Positions 8,322-18,169 are shown, numbered from the stretch's first letter. The stretch is DNA of 64,000 nucleotides from Streptosporangium pseudovulgare (GCF_014648055.1 NZ_BMQJ01000017.1:1-64000); one strand, 5' to 3'. Notes: generated from the sequence alone by a model not told the origin. Program-made: numbers and translations.

Positions 8322-9653
8322 CTAGGACAGGTCGTTCGCCAACTTACCGTTCAACCGGGACACAAGAGGCGAGCTTGGCTTCTCTTCTCCCGGCGGTTCC
8401 GGTTCTCCCAGCAGTTCCGGGGCGGTGAGCGCGCGGGCGAGGTCCTCGACCGGCCGGGGCGTGTCGAGGTCGCCCTCCACCAGTCCCAGGTCGTTCAGTT
8501 TGCGCGCGCTCACCAGCACCCGGGTCTCCAGCGAGCCGACGGCCCGGTTGTAGGACTCCACGGCCCGGCTCAGGGACCGGCCCAGCGTCTCCACGTTCCG
8601 CCCCATGCTGCCCAGCCGCTCGTACAGCTCCTTGCCGAGCTCGAAGACCGCCCGCGCGTTCTCGCTGAGCGCGGCCTGCTGCCAGGCGTACTGCGCGGTG
8701 CGGAGCATGGTGATCAGTGTGGTGGGGGTGGCGATGTGGACCCGCCGCCGCATGGCGTGCTCCAGCAGTCCCGGGTCGCGCTCCAGCGCCGGGGCCAGGA
8801 ACGCCTCGCCCGGGATGAACAGCACCACGAACTCCGGCGCCGGGCTGAACGCCTGCCAGTAGCTCTTGGCCGCGAGCCGGTCCACGTGCTCACGCACGTG
8901 CCGGGCGTGGGCGTCGAGCCGCGCGGCGCTGTGGCCGGGGTCGCCGGACTCGGCGGCCTCCAGGTAGGCGGCCAGGGAGACCTTGGAGTCGACCACGACG
9001 TTCTTGCCGCCGGCCAGCCGTACGACCATGTCGGGGCGGAGCGCGCCGTCGGCGGTGGTGACGCTCGCCTGCTCGTCGAAGTCGCAGAACCGCTGCATGC
9101 CCGCGATCTCGGCGACCCGGCGCAGCTGCAGCTCACCCCAGCGGCCCCGGGCCTCCGGCCGCTGCAGGGCGCGGACCAGCGTGTCGGTCTGGAGGCGGAG
9201 CCGGTCGTTGCTCTCGCGGACGATGTCGATGTGCCTGGCCAGCTCGGCGTGCGCGGCGCGGCGGCCCGACTCGGCGTCGCGCAGCTGCGCCTCGACCCGG
9301 GACAGGGTGTCCTTCAGCGGCTCGACCAGGTGCTCGACGGCCTGCTTGCGCCGTTCCAGCTCCCCGGCGGCCTCGGCGCGGCCCGCGGCCATCCGGGTCT
9401 CGGCCATCTCCAGGAATCGCAGGTTGCTGGCGTCGAGGGCGCGGGCCGACAGGGCCTGGAACCGTTCGGCGAGCTGCTCCTCGACGTAGGCGGCCTTGTC
9501 CTCGGCGGCCTTGGCGCGCGCCTCGGCCTCGGCCACGCGGGCACTCGCCTCCGCCGCCCCGGAGGCGGCGCGCGCCCTGCCGAGCAGGAACCCGATCGCG
9601 AGCCCCGCGGCGAGGCCCATGGCGAGCTGGAAGACGAGTGCCGTGACATCCAC
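8322..9653 (-). CDS. rmuC: DNA recombination protein RmuC
   Basis: This 443-aa protein has an N-terminal membrane anchor (about residues 7-25), a long Ala/Glu/Arg coiled coil (30-135), and the RmuC nuclease-like domain, with GRWGELQLRRVAEIAGM, the VVDSKVSLAAYLEA core and FVVLFIPGEAFLAPALE. In E. coli, RmuC limits rearrangements at inverted repeats; it is related to restriction-type nucleases. The C-terminal Pro/Glu-rich tail is variable. ATG 9653 starts directly at the anchor. It is divergent from the gene at 9783. Confidence 0.9.
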   Translation of the reverse strand: MDVTALVFQLAMGLAAGLAIGFLLGRARAASGAAEASARVAEAEARAKAAEDKAAYVEEQLAERFQALSARALDASNLRFLEMAETRMAAGRAEAAGELERRKQAVEHLVEPLKDTLSRVEAQLRDAESGRRAAHAELARHIDIVRESNDRLRLQTDTLVRALQRPEARGRWGELQLRRVAEIAGMQRFCDFDEQASVTTADGALRPDMVVRLAGGKNVVVDSKVSLAAYLEAAESGDPGHSAARLDAHARHVREHVDRLAAKSYWQAFSPAPEFVVLFIPGEAFLAPALERDPGLLEHAMRRRVHIATPTTLITMLRTAQYAWQQAALSENARAVFELGKELYERLGSMGRNVETLGRSLSRAVESYNRAVGSLETRVLVSARKLNDLGLVEGDLDTPRPVEDLARALTAPELLGEPEPPGEEKPSSPLVSRLNGKLANDLS

Positions 9654-9782
9654 CCCGGAATGATCGCAGGCCCGGCGGTTCCCGGCCTTCCGACACGCCT
9701 TTCCGGCCGGTCACGCATTTCACCTGCGAGAGCACGTATCGTCACTCTTGGTATCCGTATCCGTACGAGGGGTGGTGACCCG

Positions 9783-10667
9783 GTGGGTGCGAAAGGCTCG
9801 CAGCCGAAAACGGCGCTGGCCCTCGTCGGAGCGGTCCTCGTCGTGCTCGCGGCGGTCGTCGCCGCGAGCGTGTACGTCTCCGGGCGCACCAGCCCGCGTC
9901 CCGCCCCGGGCGCCCTCTCGCTGGTGTGGGAGAGGGGGGCCTGCGTGAGCCGGAACGGCGTCCGGTTCGGTCTGGTGCCGTGCGGGTCGGCCGACGGGCG
10001 GGTGCTGTCCGTGGTCGGCGACCGGCCCGAGGACTGCCCGGCCGACACCGACGAGATCGTCGGGCTCATGGAGGTCCCCGCAGGGACCACCCCGGCCCCG
10101 CCGTCCCCGGTCACCGGCTCCTCCGCGTCACCGGCCTCCACGGTCTCCCCGGCCCCCGGCTCCTCCGCGCCGCCGGCATCACCGGCCCCGTACAGCCGTA
10201 CGGCGTGCGTCCGCAACCTGGCCGCCCCGCACCCGGGCGACCCCGGCGCGGGAGGCGGGGTGCTGCGCACCGGCGACTGCGTGACCGCGCGCGGCGGTGA
10301 GCGCCCGTGCTCCGCGGGCGGCTGGTACGGCAGGGCGCTGGCCGTGGTGGACCGGGCCGCGCGGTGCCCCGCGGCCACGCTCGACTCCCTGGCCGCCGGC
10401 CCCCGCACGGTCGTCTGCCTGGGCCGGGAGGGCAGGATCCCCGCGGTGGGCGACTGCGTGGCGGAGCCGCGCGAGCGGGCCGAGGCCCGGGGCGCGCTCG
10501 GCAGGATCTCCTGCGGCTCGGCCCGGGCGTGGGCCAAGGTGACGGCCAGGACCACCGCCGCCGCCCTCTGCCCGCCCGGCTCCGACCGCTATCTGCAGAC
10601 GAGCGGGCAGGCCGTCTACCGCCCTGTGACCTGCCTGCGGCGGATAGCAGTGCGTGATTCGCCGTAA
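9783..10667 (+). CDS. Membrane-anchored Cys-rich extracytoplasmic protein, unrecognised
   Basis: I do not recognise this 294-aa protein. One N-terminal membrane helix (about residues 9-29) is followed by an outside domain with about a dozen regularly spaced Cys residues (for example WERGACV, VPCGS, EDCPADTDEI, GDCVTARGGERPC, LCPPGSDRYL), suggesting disulphides. A Ser/Pro/Ala-rich linker divides it at about residues 104-140. GTG 9783 has a GAGG upstream at loose spacing. Its stop codon is part of the likely ychF promoter box, so the two genes are packed tightly but probably transcribed separately. Confidence 0.65.
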   Translation: MGAKGSQPKTALALVGAVLVVLAAVVAASVYVSGRTSPRPAPGALSLVWERGACVSRNGVRFGLVPCGSADGRVLSVVGDRPEDCPADTDEIVGLMEVPAGTTPAPPSPVTGSSASPASTVSPAPGSSAPPASPAPYSRTACVRNLAAPHPGDPGAGGGVLRTGDCVTARGGERPCSAGGWYGRALAVVDRAARCPAATLDSLAAGPRTVVCLGREGRIPAVGDCVAEPRERAEARGALGRISCGSARAWAKVTARTTAAALCPPGSDRYLQTSGQAVYRPVTCLRRIAVRDSP

Positions 10668-10670
10668 ACT
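10665..10670 (+). promoter_or_regulatory. -10 box (TAAACT) for leaderless ychF
   Basis: TAAACT overlaps the stop codon of the preceding gene and ends 8 nt before the ychF GTG. No ribosome binding site is visible in between. Confidence 0.45.
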
Positions 10671-10678
10671 CGGCTGAC

Positions 10679-11767
<1,089 letters not shown>

Positions 11768-11797
11768 CAGGCGACCGGAAACCCACTCTGAGCTGGG

Positions 11798-11824
11798 CCG
11801 AGGTGAGTCACTGGGCCACCTCGG
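11798..11824. terminator. Hairpin between ychF and the integrase gene
   Basis: CCGAGGTG (11798-11805) pairs with CACCTCGG (11817-11824) across an 11-nt loop. It overlaps the integrase stop and would serve both convergent transcripts, supplying ychF with a terminator after integration. Confidence 0.5.
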
Positions 11825-12917
11825 TCCGCACAGAGTCCGCATGATCTTGAAACGCGGCGTCGATGGCACGCCTCGTACGGTCCTCCGAGTCGGGGAAAAG
11901 ATGGCTGTAGACGTTGAGCGTCATCGCCGCGTTCGTGTGCCCCAGTCGCTCGGAGACGACCTTCACCGACTCGCCGCCGGCGATCAGCGTCGAGGCGTAC
12001 GCATGGCGGAGAGCATGCGGGCCGGTGCCGACTGGTAGACCCGCGGCCTTCACCGCCTTCCGCCAGAACCCGTCCATGAACGACGTGTAGACGACCGGGC
12101 CGCCCTCAGGCGCGGTGAACACGAACCCGTCAGCGGCGGCCGGGAATGCCTTCAGGTGAGCCGCCAGGGCGTCAGCGGCCACCTGGGGGAGCGGGACGGC
12201 CCGATACGACGACTCGGTCTTGAGCTCGCACACGCGGACGCCGTGGCCGGCCGTCTGCTGCACCTGCTGCTCGACTTGAAGCACGCGCTTCAAGAAGTTC
12301 ACATGGCGGACTTGGACGCCGAACAACTCGCCCGGCCGTAGCCCCGTGGTGGCGCCGAGGATGACCAGCGCCCGGTAGCGCTCGGACATCGCCGCGGCGA
12401 GCGCCTGGACCTGCTTCACCGTCAGCGGGACGACTTTCTTGCGTGGGACCGCGGGGAGGTCGATGTCCTCGCACGGTGTCCGCGCGATCTTCCGATCCTT
12501 CGCCGCGGCGCGGAAGACGGCGCTGACCGTGTTGAAGACCGTGCGCGTGGTCGACGCCGCGAGCTTGTGCGTCTTCGTCAAGCCCGTGACCCAGCTCTGC
12601 ACGTCCGAAGTACGGATCGACGATAGGGAGCGCTTCCCGAAGGCAGGGTAGGCGTAGCAGCGGAGATGCTGCTCAACGGCCTTCGCCGTAGCCGGCCGGT
12701 GCGGCTTGGCCGCTCGCCACTGCTCGGCGTACGCCTCGAACGTCTCCCGGCCGGCCCGTGGGTCGACGTACTGACCGGTGAGCACGCTCGCGGTGACTTC
12801 GTCGAGCCACCGCTGTCCGTCAATCTTCTTCTCGAAGTGCCGGGCGTGCTCCTTGCCGTCAGCGTCGCGGTACCGGGCACGCCACTTGCCGTCAGGACGC
12901 CTCTTGATGCTCGCCAC
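11808..12917 (-). CDS. int: Tyrosine site-specific integrase
   Basis: The 369-aa phage-type integrase has an N-terminal arm-binding domain (ASIKRRPDGKWRARYRDADG), a SAM-like core-binding domain (about residues 60-140) and the catalytic domain with R194 (TTGLRPGEL), K233, H301 and R304 (HALRHAYA), H327 (LGH) and the nucleophile Y337 (NVYSHLF). All catalytic residues are present. It should recombine attP with the ychF 3' end. GTG 12917 was chosen because GGGAGGAGG lies just upstream; a longer frame to 12971 would start inside the XRE gene. The start overlaps the end of the XRE gene by 26 bases, so the two are probably co-transcribed and coupled. Confidence 0.95.
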   Translation of the reverse strand: MASIKRRPDGKWRARYRDADGKEHARHFEKKIDGQRWLDEVTASVLTGQYVDPRAGRETFEAYAEQWRAAKPHRPATAKAVEQHLRCYAYPAFGKRSLSSIRTSDVQSWVTGLTKTHKLAASTTRTVFNTVSAVFRAAAKDRKIARTPCEDIDLPAVPRKKVVPLTVKQVQALAAAMSERYRALVILGATTGLRPGELFGVQVRHVNFLKRVLQVEQQVQQTAGHGVRVCELKTESSYRAVPLPQVAADALAAHLKAFPAAADGFVFTAPEGGPVVYTSFMDGFWRKAVKAAGLPVGTGPHALRHAYASTLIAGGESVKVVSERLGHTNAAMTLNVYSHLFPDSEDRTRRAIDAAFQDHADSVRTEVAQ

Positions 12918-13395
12918 GATCCTCCTCCCGGAGTGTCTGCTCTGCACCTTCCAGCAGCACCTTGCTCGCACGAGCGGCGCCCCGAATCTTCGTGGTCAGC
13001 CCGATGACCTCTTCGTAGGCGTCGATCAGGTTTTTCACTCGATCGAGCGCCAGGGTTCGGATCGCTGGTGAGCCGGACGTCTCCCCATGCTCGAAGAGGG
13101 TCCGTTCGTACTGCTCTTGAGTGACTGACACCTCTCCGGGGAGAAGCCCGTCCTCTTCCGGGATCTCCTCCATCGGCAGTAGCAGACCGGGCAGGGAAGT
13201 GCCCAACGCCAGCGCGAGCGAGACCAGCTCTGCCGCAGTGAACGCGCGGCGCCCCTTCTCGGCTGCCGACACTGCCTGACGACTCCATGGCTTGCCGAGA
13301 TAGCTGCCGAGCGCCTCGCCTAGCTGCGCTTGAGACATCCCGCGGTCCTCACGGAGGAATGCCACGTTGGCGCCAATCACTTCTTCGATCTTCAT
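12892..13395 (-). CDS. XRE-family repressor of the element
   Basis: The 167-aa protein has an N-terminal XRE helix-turn-helix (about residues 5-65, with REDRGMSQAQLGEALGS and SRQAVSAAEKGRRAF) and a helical C-terminal part (about 100-165) likely used for dimerisation. Its place is that of a lysogeny-type repressor: upstream of and overlapping int, and divergent from the excisionase-replication operon. The intergenic region has a tandem octamer (13437-13454) suitable as its operator. Its role in keeping the element integrated is inference. Confidence 0.82.
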   Translation of the reverse strand: MKIEEVIGANVAFLREDRGMSQAQLGEALGSYLGKPWSRQAVSAAEKGRRAFTAAELVSLALALGTSLPGLLLPMEEIPEEDGLLPGEVSVTQEQYERTLFEHGETSGSPAIRTLALDRVKNLIDAYEEVIGLTTKIRGAARASKVLLEGAEQTLREEDRGEHQEAS

Positions 13396-13436
13396 CTCAC
13401 TCCCCTATGTCGGACCTAGAATGACAGGGTGGGATC

Positions 13437-13454
13437 GCGTTGACAAGCGTTGAC
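13437..13454. promoter_or_regulatory. Tandem operator and overlapping divergent promoters
   Basis: GCGTTGAC occurs twice, at 13437-13444 and 13447-13454, exactly one helical turn apart. TTGACA (13440-13445) lies within it as a rightward -35. On the other strand TTGTCA is followed after 17 nt by CATTCT, a plausible promoter for the XRE gene. A repressor on these repeats would block both promoters. Confidence 0.5.
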
Positions 13455-13508
13455 GCTTACTGGTAGTTCTGGCATGACAGTAACTCTGTATCAGACATGG
13501 AGGCTGGC

Positions 13509-13790
13509 ATGGCTAGGGCTATACCGGTAGGTGTCGAGCGGCAAGACCGGCGCGGAACTGCACAGAAGATGCAGGTTGATGGCGACATGGGGCGAGAGCA
13601 GGAAGACCCGTACAAGACCACAAAGGAGGTGGCCGCCCGCTTCCGAACCTCGCCCAGCACGGTGAGGTACTGGCGGTACGCCGGCATCGGCCCGCGTGGC
13701 GTGAAGATCGGCACCAAGGTGCTCTACCGCGAGTCCGAGATTCGCCGCTGGGAGCAGGAGCGCGAGGCAGCGGAGAGCGGGGCCGCCTGA
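13509..13790 (+). CDS. xis: Excisionase-like HTH protein (Xis)
   Basis: This 93-aa protein ends in a MerR/HTH_17-type winged helix: YKTTKEVAARFRTSPSTVRYWRYAGIGP, then VKIGTKVLYRESEIRRWEQER. Such small proteins between integrase and replication genes act as excisionases in AICEs. ATG 13509 has GGAGG 5 nt upstream; an ATG at 13497 is less well placed. It opens the rightward operon, and its stop overlaps the start of the next gene (TGATG). Confidence 0.78.
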   Translation: MARAIPVGVERQDRRGTAQKMQVDGDMGREQEDPYKTTKEVAARFRTSPSTVRYWRYAGIGPRGVKIGTKVLYRESEIRRWEQEREAAESGAA

Positions 13791-14134
13791 TGACCCCCGG
13801 AAAGCAGAACGGCGCTCAGGCCATCACCCCTGAGCGCCGCCCCAACGACCAGATGGCCGCCAACGACACGGCCCACTCTAACCGCCCGGCAGGTGCCCGT
13901 CACCTCCCGACGCAGCTTCCGATCGTCCTCGCGGCGACGATCTACAGCCCGGCGCCCGGCATGAGTCAGGCGCTTGTCGTCCCTGACGACGTCTGTCCCG
14001 GCTGTGGGTTCTGGCACTCCCACCGGATCAAGGTTCCGGCGCCCGTGCTGGTCAACCGCAAAGCGCGGTGTGGTCAGCGGTACGAACTCGCTCTCCACAA
14101 GCCCGCGGCCAAGCGCGGACGGAGGGCAGCGTGA
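13790..14134 (+). CDS. Small Cys-rich (possible zinc-binding) protein
   Basis: The 114-aa protein has a polar, probably disordered N-terminal half and a C-terminal CPGC...HSH...C arrangement (CPGCGFWHSHR, then a Cys in KARCGQRY) that could bind one zinc ion. I do not recognise a family. It overlaps the excisionase gene at its start and the primase gene at its end (GTGA), so it is translated within the replication operon and may assist it. Confidence 0.65.
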   Translation: MTPGKQNGAQAITPERRPNDQMAANDTAHSNRPAGARHLPTQLPIVLAATIYSPAPGMSQALVVPDDVCPGCGFWHSHRIKVPAPVLVNRKARCGQRYELALHKPAAKRGRRAA

Positions 14135-14910
14135 CGAACCGCATGCTCGACGCCGCCCTGTCCTACGCGGGCCGCGGCTGGCCGGTCCTCCCGATCGTCC
14201 CGGGCGGAAAGAAGCCGCTCGGCGAGCTGGTGCCGAACGGCTTCCACGACGCGACCACCGAGGTTGAGCTGGTTCGAGCCTGGTGGACGGCCTACCCGAC
14301 CGCGAATGTCGGTGTCGCCACCGGTCACCCCGCCTTCGACGTGCTCGACGTCGACGTCAAGGCCGCCGGTACCGGGTGGCCGGCGTTCAACCGGTGCAAG
14401 GCCGCGGGCATCCTGCCCGTGCCGTTCATGGTCGTCACGACGCCCTCGGGTGGGATGCACGCCTACTACGTCGGCACCGGCCAGTCGTGCGGATCGCTGC
14501 CCAAGAGCTTCATCGACTTCAAGGCCGCCGGCGGGTACGTCGTCGTCCCGCCCTCGACCGTCGACGGGCGCCCGTATCAGCTGATCAGCGAACGCCCCAC
14601 CGAACGGCACCAACTCAACTGGTCGGCGGTGAAGGACTTCCTGAACCCGCCCCGGCCCATCACCACGGCACCCCGCCGCCCCACCGCCGGAACCGGCATC
14701 CCCGGCCTCGCCGCCTGGCTCGCCGACAAGACCAAGCCCGGCAGGAACGCGGCTTTGTTCTGGGCAAGCTGCCGCGCCGTCGAGAACGGCGCCACGGAAG
14801 CCGAGCTTCACGAGCTGTACCGCGGCATGCAGTTCGGCGACGGCTTCGACGAACGCCAGGCCGCCCGCACCGTCGCCGACGCCTACAGGACCATCAGGAG
14901 AAGCGCGTGA
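14131..14910 (+). CDS. Bifunctional primase/polymerase (Prim-Pol), AICE replication protein
   Basis: The 259-aa archaeo-eukaryotic-primase-type protein has the N-terminal ALSYAGRGWPVLPIVPGGKKPL motif region, acidic catalytic residues FDVLDVD (Asp 73 and 75), GMHAYY (H110) and KAAGGYVVVPPS. This is the Prim-Pol fold found in the RepPP class of AICE replication proteins and in many plasmids. It should prime replication of the excised circle. GTG 14131 overlaps the preceding stop (GTGA) with GGAGGG upstream. It overlaps the next gene the same way, and with that helicase makes a two-gene initiation unit. Confidence 0.9.
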   Translation: MTNRMLDAALSYAGRGWPVLPIVPGGKKPLGELVPNGFHDATTEVELVRAWWTAYPTANVGVATGHPAFDVLDVDVKAAGTGWPAFNRCKAAGILPVPFMVVTTPSGGMHAYYVGTGQSCGSLPKSFIDFKAAGGYVVVPPSTVDGRPYQLISERPTERHQLNWSAVKDFLNPPRPITTAPRRPTAGTGIPGLAAWLADKTKPGRNAALFWASCRAVENGATEAELHELYRGMQFGDGFDERQAARTVADAYRTIRRSA

Positions 14911-16028
14911 CCGACGGCTGGAATCTGACAGGGCCGGATTCGGATGAGCCCACGAACAGGGGTTCTGACACTTCTGACGCTTCTGACACACCCGAGACTC
15001 GGGCCAAGTATCTGCTCGACGCGGTCAACGTCCGCAACGGCACTTGGCTGACAAAGCAGGAGTTCCCGGCTCTTCGGTACGCGGTTCCCGGCCTGATCCC
15101 GGAAGGGCTCACGATCACGATTGGACCGCCGAAGGTCGGCAAGAGCTGGTTCTTCGGCAACATCCTGCTCGGTATCGCCAACGGCACCCAGGTACTCGGC
15201 AAGCTGTCCATCCCTCAGCCCCGCCACGTGCTCAACCTGGCGTTGGAAGATGGCGACCGGCGCATGCAGAGTCGATGCTGGCAGATCCTCGGCGGTGAGA
15301 AGCCGGCCATCCCCGACCCGTACCACTACGTCACCCAGGTGCCCCCGAACATGGTCATCGAGGTCATCGAGGCGTTTCTCCTGATGTACCCCGAGACGGC
15401 CATCGTGGTGCTCGACACCCTGGGGAAGGTCATGCCGGATGCCCGGCCGGGTGAGTCCGCGTACGCCCGGGACTACCGCATCGGTGGGCGGTTGAAGCGG
15501 ATCGCAGACGACCACCCGGGCCTGTCGCTGGTCGTCATCCACCACGACCGAAAGGCCACCTCCGAAGACTTCGTTGAGGCGGTCAGCGGTACGAACGGTC
15601 TCGCGGGATCAGCCGACACGATCATGGTCCTTGGGCGCAAGCGCGGCGCCGAGGAGGGCGTGCTGAAGGTCACGGGTCGCGACGTGCCGGAAGCCGAGTA
15701 CGCCCTGACATTCGACGGCCGCCTATGGACCCTCGACGGTGCTGACCTGATCCAAGCCGAAGCCAACGCCCGCAAGCGCCAGGAAGCCAGCAACCTCTCT
15801 GAGACCTCGGTGGGCATTCTCGACTTCATCCGCCAGAACCCCGCCGGCGTCACCGCCAAGCAGGTCCGCGACAAGTTCGGCGACAACTCTGACCAGTACC
15901 TCAAGAGGCAGCTCGAAGCGGGCAAACTGACGCGCCCCAAGCGTGGCCTGTACCTCGTGTCAGAACCGTCAGAAGTGTCAGAAGGCCAGATCAGCACGGG
16001 TGTCGATTCTGACGCCGACGAAGAATAG
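14907..16028 (+). CDS. RepA-like RecA-fold helicase (AAA_25)
   Basis: This 373-aa protein has a RecA-type ATPase core with Walker A GPPKVGKS (residues 73-80), Walker B TAIVVLDTL and the HHDRK and SGTNGLAGSADTIMVL segments typical of hexameric RepA helicases. A C-terminal winged-helix-like region (NPAGVTAKQVRDKFGDNSDQYLKRQL) follows. The N-terminal 30 residues are Asp/Ser/Thr-rich. GTG 14907 overlaps the Prim-Pol stop by four bases, so the pair is translationally coupled. Together they should initiate replication of the excised element. A Ser/Asp-rich tail ends the protein. Confidence 0.87.
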   Translation: MTDGWNLTGPDSDEPTNRGSDTSDASDTPETRAKYLLDAVNVRNGTWLTKQEFPALRYAVPGLIPEGLTITIGPPKVGKSWFFGNILLGIANGTQVLGKLSIPQPRHVLNLALEDGDRRMQSRCWQILGGEKPAIPDPYHYVTQVPPNMVIEVIEAFLLMYPETAIVVLDTLGKVMPDARPGESAYARDYRIGGRLKRIADDHPGLSLVVIHHDRKATSEDFVEAVSGTNGLAGSADTIMVLGRKRGAEEGVLKVTGRDVPEAEYALTFDGRLWTLDGADLIQAEANARKRQEASNLSETSVGILDFIRQNPAGVTAKQVRDKFGDNSDQYLKRQLEAGKLTRPKRGLYLVSEPSEVSEGQISTGVDSDADEE

Positions 16029-16037
16029 GAGACTTCG

Positions 16038-16673
16038 ATGACCAAGATCCTCACGACCCAGAACGCTCAGATCACCACGGCGGCCGTCGAGGTGAAGACC
16101 CTCACCATCTCCGGCAAGCAAGTCACCCTCTCCGTCTTCCGACAGCTCCGCGAAGAGCCGCTCCTGACGGAAGACGTCACCCTCAACGGCGTGCCATGGG
16201 GCTACGTCAACTACCACCCCGACAAGTGCGGCAACCACCGCCGACACCTCCACGTCGTATGGCAGCGGGGAGCCGATCTCCTGCGCAGCACCGTCTACGC
16301 GCCCGAGGTCGCCAAGTTCCAGAGCGTCTGGGCCAAACTGTTCATCGAGGCCGCCATAGCCGAAGGACTCACGAAGCGTTCCGCTGAAAGCTTCGGCATT
16401 TCCAAGATTCAGATCTGGCCGCATTGGGCTACGCACCCTCACCTCGCCGAGTTCTCCTACGGTGGAGTCTCGTTCCAGGCTGCGATCCGCGAGGACTTCG
16501 CCGACGCCTACGACAACAACTACGTCAGCCCGTACGTGAAGGAAAAGGCGGTGGCGATCACGGGCCCGCACGGCGACGCAGGGTCCATCGCCGCACTCAA
16601 GCTTCCCGTTGCCGAGTACCTCGCCGTCTGGGACGCGCTGACGGCCCTTCCGCACCTCTTCATCGCCGTGTGA
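16038..16673 (+). CDS. Unrecognised 211-aa element protein
   Basis: I do not recognise this protein. It begins with a beta-rich stretch (VKTLTISGKQVTLSVFRQL), contains YHPDKCGNHRRHLHVVWQRG, with four His and one Cys close together, and continues with mixed alpha/beta sequence. No membrane segment or signal peptide is seen. AGGAGA lies 6 nt before ATG 16038, 10 bases after the helicase stop, so it belongs to the replication operon. Confidence 0.7.
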   Translation: MTKILTTQNAQITTAAVEVKTLTISGKQVTLSVFRQLREEPLLTEDVTLNGVPWGYVNYHPDKCGNHRRHLHVVWQRGADLLRSTVYAPEVAKFQSVWAKLFIEAAIAEGLTKRSAESFGISKIQIWPHWATHPHLAEFSYGGVSFQAAIREDFADAYDNNYVSPYVKEKAVAITGPHGDAGSIAALKLPVAEYLAVWDALTALPHLFIAV

Positions 16674-16677
16674 GCCC

Positions 16678-17082
16678 GTGACCACCTCGACCACGGCCGG
16701 GCGCATCGAGGGCGCGCCCGGCCACCCGGCCCCGGCCATCCACCACCGCACCGTCGCGATCCTCGCCGAGCACCTCGACTTCCGCCGGCTCCGCATCGCC
16801 TACCGCGCCGACCCCGAGGTGTACGCCGACCTCGTCACGCTGACCGTCCTCGCACTCGCCACCCGCACCGGTCGCGCCGACGCGACCGAAGTGGTGATCC
16901 GGACGCCCATCGAACAGCATTCGAACATGACCACCAACCAGGTCGCCGAACACCTCGGCATCACCGCCGACGCCGTACGCCGAGCCGTCCGCGAAGGCCG
17001 CCTCACCGCGACCAAGCACGGCGCCCAATGGCTGGTCACCCCCGAAGACCTCGCGGCCTACCGCATCCGACGCGCCGCCTGA
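16678..17082 (+). CDS. Helix-turn-helix protein with excisionase-type C-terminal domain
   Basis: The 134-aa protein has a C-terminal HTH_17 domain (about residues 82-130: MTTNQVAEHLGITADAVRRAV, then LTATKHGAQWLVTPEDLAAY). The N-terminal 80 residues are mostly helical and unassigned. GTG 16678 follows the previous stop by 4 bases. The element thus carries two proteins of this fold; this one may be a regulator or the true directionality factor. Confidence 0.75.
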   Translation: MTTSTTAGRIEGAPGHPAPAIHHRTVAILAEHLDFRRLRIAYRADPEVYADLVTLTVLALATRTGRADATEVVIRTPIEQHSNMTTNQVAEHLGITADAVRRAVREGRLTATKHGAQWLVTPEDLAAYRIRRAA

Positions 17083-17099
17083 CAGAGCAGGAGGAACCC

Positions 17100-17723
17100 A
17101 TGCTCGACTCCCGCACCCGCGAACGCCTCGAAGCCAAGGTGCGCGACTTCAACACCCAGCTCGCCGAGATCCGCGACAACCCCCAGCTCTCCGAACTCGG
17201 CAAGCGCGAACAGATCCGCGAGCTGTACGACCAGGCCCAGCCCGTCGTCGAGCAGCTCCGCGCCGAAGCCGCCAAGACCACACAGACCACCGTGGCCGAC
17301 CTAGAGCGGCGCCTCTTCGGCCTCGCCGACAACGACCCCACCGCCGTCATCTCCTACCGCGATGCCGCTGATCGCGTCGCCGCCATCAAGTCGCCCGCCG
17401 AACTCGGCGAGCTGATGGAGCGCGCCCACCGCAGCGGAGACGCGACCCTGCTTCGCGCCGGCTTCCATCACGCATTCCGCAAGAGCCGCGACCCCCTCGG
17501 TAGCGACGACTGGGACGCCCTGGTCGGCGAGTACGTCGAGCACAACCCCACCGCCGGCGACGACCTCGCCCAGCTGCAGCACCTCACCTCACCCCGCGGC
17601 AAGACCGCCCAGTTCGCCGAGATGCTCGCCACCAGCATCGCCCGGCCCAAGGAACTCGACGACCGCCACCAGCCCAGCGACCAGGTCCCCGAGACCCACC
17701 AGGTGGAGCACCTCACCCGATGA
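17100..17723 (+). CDS. Coiled-coil protein, possible scaffold-like
   Basis: The 207-aa protein is highly charged and predicted helical. Its N-terminal half (about residues 1-75) is coiled-coil-like (RERLEAKVRDFNTQL, REQIRELYDQAQPVV). It has no recognised domain. AGGAGG precedes ATG 17100. Its position before a 57-aa gene, a small terminase and a tape measure protein resembles a phage structural neighbourhood, where such coiled-coil proteins can be scaffolds, but that is only context. Confidence 0.68.
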   Translation: MLDSRTRERLEAKVRDFNTQLAEIRDNPQLSELGKREQIRELYDQAQPVVEQLRAEAAKTTQTTVADLERRLFGLADNDPTAVISYRDAADRVAAIKSPAELGELMERAHRSGDATLLRAGFHHAFRKSRDPLGSDDWDALVGEYVEHNPTAGDDLAQLQHLTSPRGKTAQFAEMLATSIARPKELDDRHQPSDQVPETHQVEHLTR

Positions 17724-17893
17724 CGGACATGAACGCCTGGATCAGGGACCGCGCCGGCTACACCGAGCCCGACCCCGAGCCCGTCGAGGAACACGTGCCC
17801 TCCTTCAACGGCGGACCACGGCGCACCCCACCCGCACCAGCCAGCATGAACACCCTGCTCCGCCGAGCAGCCGAACGCCGATGGCACGGCTGA
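17720..17893 (+). CDS. 57-aa protein overlapping the coiled-coil gene
   Basis: ATG 17720 overlaps the preceding TGA (ATGA) and opens a 57-codon frame. The product begins MTDMNAWIRDRAGYTEPDPEP and ends in a basic amphipathic helix, MNTLLRRAAERRWHG. Coupling by overlap and a sensible amphipathic C-terminus support translation. Function unknown. Confidence 0.55.
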   Translation: MTDMNAWIRDRAGYTEPDPEPVEEHVPSFNGGPRRTPPAPASMNTLLRRAAERRWHG

Positions 17894-18030
17894 CACCACA
17901 GACTCAGGCCGACCCGGGGACCTCCAGCCGGACCGGCCTGACCCGTCGACCCGGGGCAGCGGCTTACCTCCCCGCCGCCCCGGGTCAACGACCCACCCAC
18001 CCGGCCACCCCCCCGAACCACCAAACCCAA

Positions 18031-18169
18031 AGAGGACCGCGGGGGAGGTGCCTCGCAGTCCAAGGACCTGAGACCTCCCCGCACACGCGCATGCGCGAGG
18101 ACATCTCAGCCCTCCCCAGGGGTGGGGGGTGCCCCCTATGTCCGATTCGCAGAGGACCGTGGGGGAGGT
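18031..18169. repeat. Direct repeats in the gap upstream of the small terminase gene
   Basis: The 324-bp gap 17894-18217 holds no gene. A 19-bp motif, AGAGGACCG(C/T)GGGGGAGGT, occurs at 18031-18049 and 18151-18169, exactly 120 bases apart with one difference. G- and C-runs lie between (for example around 18115-18136). Sites cut by terminase (cos or pac) often lie next to the small terminase gene, so this is a candidate recognition region; nothing here proves cutting. Confidence 0.45.
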
